The notes beneath the pieces are model-generated. The model was not told where the DNA came from, made no database searches, and saw nothing but the letters and a program-made list of their open reading frames with translations. Positions 1 through 5,820 of a stretch of 8,552 bases of DNA are shown in pieces (within the stretch, counting starts at the first letter, position 1; every line of letters begins with the position of its first letter). The stretch comes from Caldifarciminota bacterium (GTDB lineage: Bacteria > Hydrothermota > Hydrothermia > LBFQ01 > DSFT01): contig WGAQ01000127.1 of assembly GCA_015494735.1 (NCBI GenBank), forward strand, positions 1-8,552, given 5' to 3'. A program made the position numbers and the translations under genes.

Positions 1-57
1 GCCCACGATTATGAGCATGAAACCGAAGATTACGAAGGTCCTGCCTATCTCGGACAT
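1..57 (-). CDS. DUF2905-like small membrane protein (N-terminal part only)
   Basis: The minus strand reads ATG at 57-55 and stays open to the window edge, giving 19 residues: MSEIGRTFVIFGFMLIIVG. A short polar start with Gly-Arg followed by a hydrophobic helix fits the beginning of DUF2905 proteins, which are roughly 65-75 residues with two membrane helices and unknown function; that identification is from memory of the family. There is no Shine-Dalgarno sequence. A TAAAAT hexamer ends 6 nt before the ATG, so the mRNA may be leaderless. The gene lies downstream of the CRISPR array in the same direction but has its own putative promoter. The fragment is too short for certainty: it could be any small membrane protein. 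Confidence 0.5.
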   Translation of the reverse strand, partial: MSEIGRTFVIFGFMLIIVG

Positions 58-240
58 TTCGAAATTTTAAGGAAAATTCACGGTCTCTCTATCCTCGAGG
101 CGAGCAGCGGATTGAGGGTCTGAGGGATATGTGAGCCTGCGTGATTCGTATGCAGATGGGTCTGATGAATACGGTCCCGGTCCGAATAGAGAGAATCCTC
201 ATCTAAAGACCCTCGAAGTCTAAATCCCTTTTAGATAAAA
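58..240. other. Non-coding trailer side of the CRISPR array
   Basis: No supported ORF lies here. The segment separates the oldest, most degraded repeat (241) from the DUF2905-like gene. It contains an inverted repeat, ATCTAAA at 201-207 and TTTAGAT at 230-236 with a 22-nt loop. In the leftward direction of array transcription no T-run follows this stem, so it is not a standard intrinsic terminator. Nothing else recognisable was found. Confidence 0.5.
64..69 (-). promoter_or_regulatory. Putative -10 element of a leaderless promoter for the DUF2905-like gene
   Basis: TAAAAT on the minus strand (69 to 64) is followed by the six bases TTCGAA and then the ATG at 57. With ordinary -10 to +1 spacing, transcription would begin at the A of the start codon. 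I see no convincing -35 element. The call rests on position and on similar arrangements at 3600-3605 and 7434-7439. Confidence 0.35.
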
Positions 241-270
241 AATTCTGCTCCACCCAGGTCAGATGGGGAC
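241..270 (-). repeat. Terminal degenerate CRISPR repeat (leader-distal)
   Basis: The first eight bases of this copy have diverged strongly (AATTCTGC), while the rest, from TCCACC to GGTCAGATGGGGAC, remains close to the other copies. Decay of the outermost repeat is typical of the trailer end and supports a leader on the right. Confidence 0.85.
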
Positions 271-1065
271 TCTCTCCGCATACTTCGACGCACAGCAGTA
301 TCAGGCGTTCACATTCCACTCAGGTCAGATAAGGACCTTTTTCTCGGTCCGCAGGTGCTTCCCTTGGTAGCGAGTTCACACTCCACTTAGGTCAGATAAG
401 GACTCCGAAACTTCAGGAAATCGCTTATGCGTCCAATATGTTCACACTCCACACAGGTCAGATAGGGACCATGCAGCCCTGGACGAGAGAACCTGCCCCG
501 TATGGTTCACACTCCACATAGGTCAGATGGGGACTGAATGGAAGGGGCTTTCCTCTCTTTCGTGTAATTCGTTCACACTCCACACAGGTCAGATGGGGAC
601 GGCTGGACCTTATCCAGTATATACGGGTCAATTACGAATTCACATTCCACACAGGTCAGATGAGGACTCTTTCCGCCATCCAGGGGTGTGTAGGTAATTT
701 GCGCGTTCAAATTCCACGCAGGTCAGATGGAGACTGTTCTGGGGAACCTGCAAGCGCACCCAATACGAAGGTTCACATTCCACACAGGTTAGATGAGGAC
801 TGAGCGTTCTCATCCGCACGCACTTCGACATACATAGTTCAAATTCCACACGGGTCAAATGACGACGTGAAAGGAGCGTTTCGGCTGTTCTCCTGAGGAG
901 CTTGTTTACATTCCACAGAGGTCAGATGGAGACTATGGCTCGACCGGGTGGCAGGCATTTTGCAAAGCAGTTTAAATTCCACACAGGTCAGATGAGGACC
1001 AGGCTCATGATCACCAAGAATACCTATCAGGTGATGTTTAAATTCCACGCAGGTCAGATGGAGAC
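241..1065 (-). CRISPR. CRISPR array: 13 degenerate 30-bp repeats, 12 spacers
   Basis: Repeats start at 241, 307, 374, 440, 505, 571, 638, 705, 771, 837, 904, 970 and 1036, each 30 bp, with unrelated spacers of 35-37 nt. On the plus strand the rightmost repeat begins GTTTAAATTCCAC and ends GATGGAGAC. Invariant positions are T3, TCCAC 9-13, GGT 17-19, A21, AT 23-24 and GAC 28-30. All 13 copies differ. The minus-strand form ends in GTGGAATTTAAAC, resembling type I-B-like repeats whose crRNA 5' tag is ATTGAAAC. With the degenerate copy at 241 and the promoter at 1081-1110, this makes the right end the leader end and the minus strand the crRNA strand. No cas genes are in the window, so subtype and activity are unknown. 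Confidence 0.95.
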
Positions 1066-1080
1066 CGAAGGGATTAAGTT

Positions 1081-1110
1081 ATTATAAGTCAGGCTTTTAT
1101 GTACTTTCAA
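1081..1110 (-). promoter_or_regulatory. Putative pre-crRNA promoter
   Basis: On the minus strand TTGAAA (1110-1105) is followed after 18 bp by TATAAT (1086-1081), a perfect -10 and a 5/6 match to the -35 consensus TTGACA. Transcription would start near 1074, about 8 nt before the first repeat at 1065, and run through the whole array. Confidence 0.65.
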
Positions 1111-1147
1111 AGAGGGCGAAAATTCGGAGGATGTCCAGCAAGGAAGT

Positions 1148-1162
1148 CATTGAAAATCAATG
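1148..1162. repeat. Inverted repeat in CRISPR leader
   Basis: CATTGA and TCAATG flank AAA: a perfect 6-bp dyad with a 3-nt centre, about 80 bp upstream of the leader-proximal repeat. It may be a protein-binding site; function unknown. Confidence 0.4.
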
Positions 1163-1218
1163 CATTTGACATATTTCCCGGTAGGTTTTGCCTGTATTTT
1201 CTCCCTTCGGCTTGTATT

Positions 1219-1235
1219 CAGGGATTTTCACCCTG
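1219..1235. repeat. Short inverted repeat in CRISPR leader
   Basis: CAGGG (1219-1223) and CCCTG (1231-1235) flank 7 bases. It is short enough to be chance, but sits directly beside another dyad. Confidence 0.25.
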
Positions 1236-1236
1236 C

Positions 1237-1256
1237 CATTCCACCGAAATGGAATG
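1237..1256. repeat. Inverted repeat in CRISPR leader with repeat-like half
   Basis: CATTCCA (1237-1243) and TGGAATG (1250-1256) form a perfect 7-bp dyad around CCGAAA. The left arm plus the next base, CATTCCAC, equals positions 6-13 of several CRISPR repeats in the array, so it could be a repeat remnant or a shared recognition motif. Confidence 0.35.
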
Positions 1257-1340
1257 ACCATTACAAATTCATTCACCATGTCCCCATTTGCCCGCTTTTC
1301 CTGACCTTAGATACCTGACGAATTTTATAAAACGAGTTTG

Positions 1341-1373
1341 AAAAAAGTATAAAGGACCCCGCCGATGGCGGGG
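1341..1373 (-). terminator. Intrinsic terminator of sppA
   Basis: Read leftward from the sppA stop codon, a perfect 7-bp GC stem (CCCCGCC at 1357-1363 pairing with GGCGGGG at 1367-1373, 3-nt loop) is followed by TCCTTTATACTTTTTT. The hairpin starts 11 nt after the stop codon. It should prevent read-through from sppA into the CRISPR leader. Confidence 0.85.
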
Positions 1374-1384
1374 CAGGGGGATGA

Positions 1385-3541
1385 CTATTCACCCATTCTC
1401 AATGGGTTTATTTCCTCTGATGTGGATTTTCCTATGGGGGAGAGGTTATCCCAGTAAAGAATCTGGCTCTCCAGCAGATGGCTGAGGATTCCGAAGGGCA
1501 GGGGATTGTAATCGCCTTTGAACTTTCTGGTGTATATGACCACTTCCGCATCGGGATACTTCTCCTTTGCCATCTTCACCGCATCGAGAATTCCACCGAT
1601 TTTATCCACTATTCCAATCTTCACAGCATCCTCCCCAATCCAGACCCTTCCCTTCGCAATCTTCCTTACCGAATCCAAGGGCATGCCCCTTCCCTGCGAA
1701 ACGGTGTTCAGGAACACGAAGTAGCCGTATTTGAGGAACTCCCTGAATGCACTCAATTCCACCGAATCCATCGGTCTGGTGGAGGGGAGGTCCGCATGGG
1801 GGTACGGGACGAATCTGTCGGTGTTTATTTTGAACTCCTTCTTCAGGAACTTCTCCGTCTTCGGAATGAGTCCGAGGATTCCGATGGATCCGGTCAGGGT
1901 GAACCTGTCCGCAAGAATGGTATCCGCGTAGGCGGAGATGTAATATCCACCGCTTGCCGCCAGATGCCCCATGGAAACGATTACCAGTTTGTCCTTCGCC
2001 AGTTCTTTTATCTCCCTCGCAATTAGATCGCTGGTCATGGCGGAGCCGCCGGGGCTGTTCACCCTCAGGATTACCGCTTTTATTCTCCTGTCCTTCTTCA
2101 ACTTCCGAAGGAGTTTTGCCAGATTCTTCCCGATGGTGATATTCTTTCTGAATGGATTGTAGATATCATCGTTTATAATCGTCCCCTCTGCGAATACCAG
2201 GGCTATCCGGGGTCTGTTGAACTTCTCCCATTCGTAGGAGACTTCCTTTCTCTCCACCAGGGCGTTGATTCTCTTTCCGGTTTCGAAGAATTTCTTCGCA
2301 TAGTCCTTCAAATCTTTCTCGTACAGGAGGGTATCCACGAGTCCCATCTTCAGCGCCACATCCGGCGTTATCATCATCCCGCTGGCAAACAGGCTATCTA
2401 TATTCCCGATATTCCTGCCCTCTGCAATCTTCTCCTTTACCCTGCTGTAAATTACCTTCAGGATGCGCTCCCTCTGCTCTCTGTCGTATTTGCTCGCTTT
2501 CGTTCTGGTGAATGGCTCCACTGCGCTCTTGTATTCCTCGAAATGCTCCGCATGCACCACCAGACCCAGGCTGTCTATCAACTCCTTGAAGTAGAGCCTT
2601 TCCATATAGATTCCGCTGAATGTGATGATGCCCAGTGGTTTGGCAAGGATTATCCTGTCTCCAGCCGATGCGAGATAGTACCTGATGGGGTCGTAGTATT
2701 CGGAGTAGAAGATGATTTTCTTTCCATTTCTGCGCATCTGCTCCACCAGATTCCTGAGTTCCTCCGTCTGCGCCATATCCAGACCGTACCCGGAAATATC
2801 GAAGAGGATTCCCTTCACGGAGGGATCGGAGGCGGTCTTCTCCAGCTTCTCCATCACCCTGTAGAAGTTGTCCTTCGTGGGACTCATGAAATTGATTTTC
2901 GGAATGTCCTCCAGATAGTCCGTAATCTTCGCCTGTGCGTATTTTGGGGGCTTTATCGCGGATGGGAAGTCCTCATCCCCCATCGCCAGCATGAGGTTCC
3001 CATCGGAGGTTCCACCTGCCATGACCTTTCCATAGGCTATATTCACTCCGGCAGAGATGGTTTTACTGGATGGCTCGTATTTCCCGTAGAGCATCAGGTT
3101 CTTCAGATTGATTCCCGCAGAGAGTGAGGACAGGTAGAATGTGGAATCGTATCCCACATCCGCGGAGAGTTCCAGGGTGCTGTTCATGAGGGGCCTGAGG
3201 GTGGCGGAGAGGATTCTGTCGTAGTATCCCAGGGAGAGGGCTGGATGGGGTCTCAGAAGGAAGCCTGTCTTCAGTTTATGCTCCACATCGTTGTAAAGGA
3301 AGCCCACATTCACACCCCGAAAGCCGAACGAAAGAATCCATGTGGTGGAATTCCCATTCCAGAATATGCCCAGGTTTTTGAAAGATGAACCCATGAGATA
3401 CGTGGAATCCTTCAGGTTATACGAGAGTAGAAGTCCAGAATAGTATGTGGAAAGGCCGGCGGGGTTGGAGAACACGCTCTCCGTTCCTCCCGCAGATGAA
3501 ACGCTCCTTGCAAAGTAAAATCCCACGATGAATTCCAGCAT
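1385..3541 (-). CDS. sppA: Signal peptide peptidase SppA (S49 protease) with porin-like N-terminal domain
   Basis: This 718-residue protein is a double-domain SppA, a serine/lysine protease that degrades cleaved signal peptides and membrane-protein fragments at the cell envelope. In the first S49 half the motif YKSAVEP supplies the general-base Lys338, matching the E. coli context. In the second half NSPGGS (495-500) forms the oxyanion region and AASGGYY supplies the nucleophile Ser530. The 192-residue spacing is close to the 200 of the E. coli enzyme. Residues 1 to about 190 are not protease: they are rich in short alternating strands and contain GGTESVFSNPAGLS (18-31), like the N-terminus of PorV/UPF0164-type outer-membrane barrels. 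There is no clear signal peptide or membrane anchor, unlike E. coli SppA. The start is supported by AAAGGAGGG five bases before ATG, and no in-frame ATG lies upstream before a stop near 3600. The gene is monocistronic. Confidence 0.93.
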   Translation of the reverse strand: MLEFIVGFYFARSVSSAGGTESVFSNPAGLSTYYSGLLLSYNLKDSTYLMGSSFKNLGIFWNGNSTTWILSFGFRGVNVGFLYNDVEHKLKTGFLLRPHPALSLGYYDRILSATLRPLMNSTLELSADVGYDSTFYLSSLSAGINLKNLMLYGKYEPSSKTISAGVNIAYGKVMAGGTSDGNLMLAMGDEDFPSAIKPPKYAQAKITDYLEDIPKINFMSPTKDNFYRVMEKLEKTASDPSVKGILFDISGYGLDMAQTEELRNLVEQMRRNGKKIIFYSEYYDPIRYYLASAGDRIILAKPLGIITFSGIYMERLYFKELIDSLGLVVHAEHFEEYKSAVEPFTRTKASKYDREQRERILKVIYSRVKEKIAEGRNIGNIDSLFASGMMITPDVALKMGLVDTLLYEKDLKDYAKKFFETGKRINALVERKEVSYEWEKFNRPRIALVFAEGTIINDDIYNPFRKNITIGKNLAKLLRKLKKDRRIKAVILRVNSPGGSAMTSDLIAREIKELAKDKLVIVSMGHLAASGGYYISAYADTILADRFTLTGSIGILGLIPKTEKFLKKEFKINTDRFVPYPHADLPSTRPMDSVELSAFREFLKYGYFVFLNTVSQGRGMPLDSVRKIAKGRVWIGEDAVKIGIVDKIGGILDAVKMAKEKYPDAEVVIYTRKFKGDYNPLPFGILSHLLESQILYWDNLSPIGKSTSEEINPLRMGE

Positions 3542-3546
3542 ATTTT

Positions 3547-3555
3547 CCCTCCTTT
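3547..3555 (-). promoter_or_regulatory. Strong Shine-Dalgarno site of sppA
   Basis: AAAGGAGGG on the minus strand is separated from the ATG at 3541 by AAAAT. It fixes the start of sppA and shows that this organism uses classical Shine-Dalgarno initiation for at least some genes, in contrast to the putative leaderless genes nearby. Confidence 0.8.
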
Positions 3556-3612
3556 CTAAAAGTATATACGGGAATAGACGAACTGAAGTTTCATCCCCTT
3601 ATAATTTCCCCG
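3556..3612. promoter_or_regulatory. Divergent promoter region between sppA and the lipid operon
   Basis: Only 71 bp separate the two start codons, so both promoters must lie within or overlap here. Leftward, TATATA (3568-3563) or TATACT (3566-3561) could serve as the sppA -10, placing the start of transcription near the edge of its Shine-Dalgarno site; no clear -35 is visible. Rightward, TATAAT is at 3600-3605. Confidence 0.5.
3575..3605 (+). promoter_or_regulatory. Putative leaderless promoter of the lipid operon
   Basis: A perfect TATAAT (3600-3605) is followed by TTCCCC and then G3612, immediately before ATG at 3613. A weak -35-like TAGACG lies at 3575-3580 with a long 19-bp spacer. Transcription would begin at G3612 or A3613, leaving no room for a ribosome binding site. 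Confidence 0.5.
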
Positions 3613-4215
3613 ATGGAGGAGCGCCGTCCCGTTCCGGGGAGGAGATGGAGGGTGAGCCAGTGGGCGGTGGAAACGCTCATATCGGTGGGAATCACCCCCA
3701 ACGGAGCATCCATCATCGGTATGATTCTGGGCATCCTCTCGGGACTGGCATTCTATATGACCGGTGTCGATGGTATATTCTGGTTCATCGGGGCGGTGCT
3801 CGTGTTTCTGCGCTCCGCTTTCAACATATTCGACGGAATGATTGCAGAGAGGACCGGAAACAAAACCGCATCCGGCGTATTCCTGAACGACTTCACCGAC
3901 AGGATTGCAGATGCCGCCATGCTTATCGGACTGGGCCATGCACAGTCCTCCAGCCCCGCGATGGGTTATATTGCAACGATTATGGCCCTCCTCACAGGTC
4001 TGACGCGATTGAGCGGAAAGGTGGCCGGAGCCAGGATGTATTATGGCGGCGTAATGTCGAAACCCATCAGGATGTACCTGGTCATTCCATCCGCCCTGAT
4101 TATGGCCGTTCATCCGGTTGAGGGCCTCGTGCCCCTCATCCTGATTCTGATAGCGGTGGGCTCCGCCATAACCGTGGTGCAGAGAGTATGGTGGATTTTA
4201 AGGGAACTTTCCTGA
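3613..4215 (+). CDS. CDP-alcohol phosphatidyltransferase family protein (YnbA-like)
   Basis: This 200-residue polytopic membrane protein displaces CMP from a CDP-alcohol such as CDP-diacylglycerol with an alcohol acceptor, making a phosphodiester lipid; the acceptor cannot be read from the sequence. The family signature is at 74-96 (DG..A near 74-78, G88, D96), but it deviates: the first and third metal-binding aspartates of the usual D-x2-DG-x2-AR-x8-G-x3-D-x3-D motif are Asn71 and Asn92, and the Arg after Ala78 is Glu79. As I recall, E. coli YnbA relatives also carry Asn here. About five or six hydrophobic helices follow. It opens a tightly packed lipid operon, with a 28-nt overlap with the next gene. 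The ATG at 3613 has no Shine-Dalgarno but an ideally placed -10; an alternative GTG at 3652 has GGGGAGGAG seven bases upstream and would remove 13 residues. Confidence 0.87.
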   Translation: MEERRPVPGRRWRVSQWAVETLISVGITPNGASIIGMILGILSGLAFYMTGVDGIFWFIGAVLVFLRSAFNIFDGMIAERTGNKTASGVFLNDFTDRIADAAMLIGLGHAQSSSPAMGYIATIMALLTGLTRLSGKVAGARMYYGGVMSKPIRMYLVIPSALIMAVHPVEGLVPLILILIAVGSAITVVQRVWWILRELS

Positions 4216-5180
4216 ACCTGCCCGAAGCCGCTCTGAGGCTTCTGGTATTCGTTCTCTTATTCCTGTCCGGAGCAACGGTTGTTGTCTTCCTCCTCAGGGG
4301 ATTACTGCCCGGCAATCTCTACAGGGAATTGATGGACAGGATTAAGACCTGGTGGGTGATAGTGGGAATCCTGACCCTGACCATCGGATTGAGCAGGGGC
4401 CTCACCATACTACTCTTCTGGTTCATAAGTTTCTGGGCCCTGAAGGAGTACTTCACCGCCATAAGAACCCGCCCGGAGGACCACCTTGCCCTGTTCGTCG
4501 CCTTCTTCGTAATCCCCACCCTCCAGTATCTCTGGATATGGAGCCAGTGGTACATAATGTTCCTCATATTCGTGCCGGTGTACGGGTTCCTGAGCATCCC
4601 CTTCTTCCTTCTCATATCCAGAAATCCACGGGGATTCATCATGTCAGCAGCCCGCATCCACTGGGGTCTTATGGCTTTCGTTTATGGAATCGGACACATG
4701 GCATACCTGGTGAATCTGCACCACCTCCACGACCCGAACGCTCCATACAGCGGCATAACCCTCCTCATATACCTCATATTCGTGGCAGAGATAAGCGACG
4801 TCTTCCAGTACATTTTCGGGAAGCTCTTCGGCAGACACAGAATCTGGCCATCCATAAGCCCCGGGAAGACATGGGAGGGTCTCGTGGGGGGCGGTATAAG
4901 CGCGATTCTATTCGGATATCTCTTCCGCTTCTTAACACCCTTCTCACAGCTGGAATCCATTCTCGTTTCCCTCCTGATAGTTGCCATGGGATTCATAGGC
5001 GGGGGCGTGATGTCGGCCGTCAAGAGGGATCTGGGAAAGAAGGACTTCGGATACATCCTGCCGGGGCACGGAGGCATAATAGATAGAATAGACTCCCTGT
5101 GCTGGGCGGCTCCCATATACTTCCACTACATAGCCTACTTCCACGGCCACTACCTCCTCATAACCGGAGCGAGGAGTTGA
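4188..5180 (+). CDS. cdsA: Phosphatidate cytidylyltransferase, CdsA family (YnbB-like)
   Basis: This 330-residue integral membrane enzyme forms CDP-diacylglycerol from phosphatidate and CTP, the activated donor for the preceding transferase. The full CdsA signature lies at 276-302: Ser276, Lys279-Arg280, Lys285-Asp286, then PGHGG (292-296), Asp299, Arg300 and Asp302, all present. Upstream features such as RIKTWWVIVG (51-60), the F.ALKEYFT segment (82-90) and SPGKTWEG (224-231) resemble E. coli YnbB more than the housekeeping CdsA. Many hydrophobic helices span residues 14-270. The start overlaps the upstream gene by 28 nt, with only a weak AGAGAG in front, so translation is probably coupled; a later start is possible. 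The next gene begins 4 nt after the stop. Confidence 0.9.
   Translation: MVDFKGTFLNLPEAALRLLVFVLLFLSGATVVVFLLRGLLPGNLYRELMDRIKTWWVIVGILTLTIGLSRGLTILLFWFISFWALKEYFTAIRTRPEDHLALFVAFFVIPTLQYLWIWSQWYIMFLIFVPVYGFLSIPFFLLISRNPRGFIMSAARIHWGLMAFVYGIGHMAYLVNLHHLHDPNAPYSGITLLIYLIFVAEISDVFQYIFGKLFGRHRIWPSISPGKTWEGLVGGGISAILFGYLFRFLTPFSQLESILVSLLIVAMGFIGGGVMSAVKRDLGKKDFGYILPGHGGIIDRIDSLCWAAPIYFHYIAYFHGHYLLITGARS
5171..5176 (+). promoter_or_regulatory. Shine-Dalgarno site of the acyltransferase gene
   Basis: GAGGAG inside the last codons of the cytidylyltransferase gene lies 8 nt before the ATG at 5185. It supports that start and shows that internal operon genes can use Shine-Dalgarno initiation. Confidence 0.6.
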
Positions 5181-5184
5181 GCAA

Positions 5185-5820
5185 ATGGGGGCACGGGACC
5201 TGATTCAGATTCTCTTCTTCGCCCTTGTGGTCAAGCCCCTGATGAAACTCCTGGTGGGCATAAGGGTGCACGGAAAGGAGAATCTCCCCACCGGCCAGTT
5301 CATACTGGTGGCCAACCATGCGAGCCATCTGGACACCCTGACCCTCCTGAGTCTCTTTCCCCCGTCCGACCTGGTCCGCATCCGGCCCGTTGCAGCAGCC
5401 GATTACTGGACGAGAAATCCGATTATCCACGGCCTCTCCCGGCTGCTCTTCAACATCCTGCCCATTCCCCGCAGCGGAATAACCCGCACCAACAACCCCC
5501 TCAGGATAATGACGGAGAGCCTGGAGGAAGGATACTCCCTCCTCATATTTCCCGAAGGAACGAGGGATTACGGGGAAAAACTGGGCCCCTTCAGGCCGGG
5601 CGTGGCTCACCTGATAAGGAAGTTCCCCCACATTCCGTGCATCCCGGTCTTCCTTAAGAATACCGGCAGAATTCTGCCCAAGGGACAGTTCCTCCCCGTC
5701 CCCCTTTTCGTGGACGTGGTGGTGGGAAAGCCCATCATATTCCGCAGGGATGCAAAACTGGAAGAGATTCTCGAACTGCTCAGGAAGAAGGTAACGGAAC
5801 TATCCCATCATGCGGATTGA
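5185..5820 (+). CDS. plsC: 1-acyl-sn-glycerol-3-phosphate acyltransferase family protein (PlsC-like)
   Basis: This 211-residue membrane-associated acyltransferase probably esterifies lysophosphatidate to phosphatidate, the substrate of the CdsA-family enzyme encoded upstream; other lyso-lipid acceptors are possible. The catalytic HX4D motif is His45 to Asp50 within NHASHLD. FPEGTR at 122-127 binds the glycerol phosphate, PRSG at 95-98 stands in the block II position, and IPVFLKNTGRILPKG (153-167) is block IV. A hydrophobic segment at 6-20 can anchor it to the inner membrane. The length is usual for a minimal PlsC. It starts 4 nt after the upstream stop with a good Shine-Dalgarno and overlaps the next gene by 11 nt. 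Whether this is the only PlsC of the cell or one dedicated to this lipid cannot be told. Confidence 0.92.
   Translation: MGARDLIQILFFALVVKPLMKLLVGIRVHGKENLPTGQFILVANHASHLDTLTLLSLFPPSDLVRIRPVAAADYWTRNPIIHGLSRLLFNILPIPRSGITRTNNPLRIMTESLEEGYSLLIFPEGTRDYGEKLGPFRPGVAHLIRKFPHIPCIPVFLKNTGRILPKGQFLPVPLFVDVVVGKPIIFRRDAKLEEILELLRKKVTELSHHAD

Larger units (their letters stand above)
1066..1340 (-). other. CRISPR leader region
   Basis: This non-coding stretch between the array and the sppA terminator has no supported ORF and is visibly richer in A+T than its neighbours. It carries the leftward promoter at 1081-1110 and three small dyads (1148-1162, 1219-1235, 1237-1256). Leaders of CRISPR arrays hold the crRNA promoter and the signals that direct spacer acquisition; the position next to the least decayed repeats fits. 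The right boundary is arbitrary. Confidence 0.65.

Noticed and set aside
201..236. ATCTAAA/TTTAGAT stem as terminator of the CRISPR transcript
   Set aside because: In the leftward direction the T-run precedes the stem and none follows it, so it lacks the form of an intrinsic terminator.
1010..1035. ATCACC/GGTGAT inverted repeat inside the last spacer as a regulatory hairpin
   Set aside because: It lies wholly within one spacer, which is foreign-derived sequence, so its symmetry more likely reflects the protospacer.
640..1087. Short ORFs on both strands inside the CRISPR array
   Set aside because: Their translations repeat the same phrase (HLTCVEFE and similar) because they read through the CRISPR repeats; they are not genes.
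1166..1200. Plus-strand TTGACA at 1166-1171 as a promoter
   Set aside because: No -10 hexamer lies at 16-19 bp; the nearest TATTTT is 23 bp away, and there is no rightward gene behind it.
1478..3127. Plus-strand ORFs of up to 194 codons within sppA
   Set aside because: They are opposite-strand shadows of a conserved SppA coding frame, with low-complexity or unfamiliar translations and no ribosome sites.
601..3572. Spacer at 601-637 shares AGTATATACGGG (12 nt) with the sppA promoter region at 3561-3572, suggesting self-targeting
   Set aside because: Identity stops after 12 of 37 bases, and a 12-nt match between some spacer and some place in 8.5 kb on both strands is expected by chance roughly every second such window.
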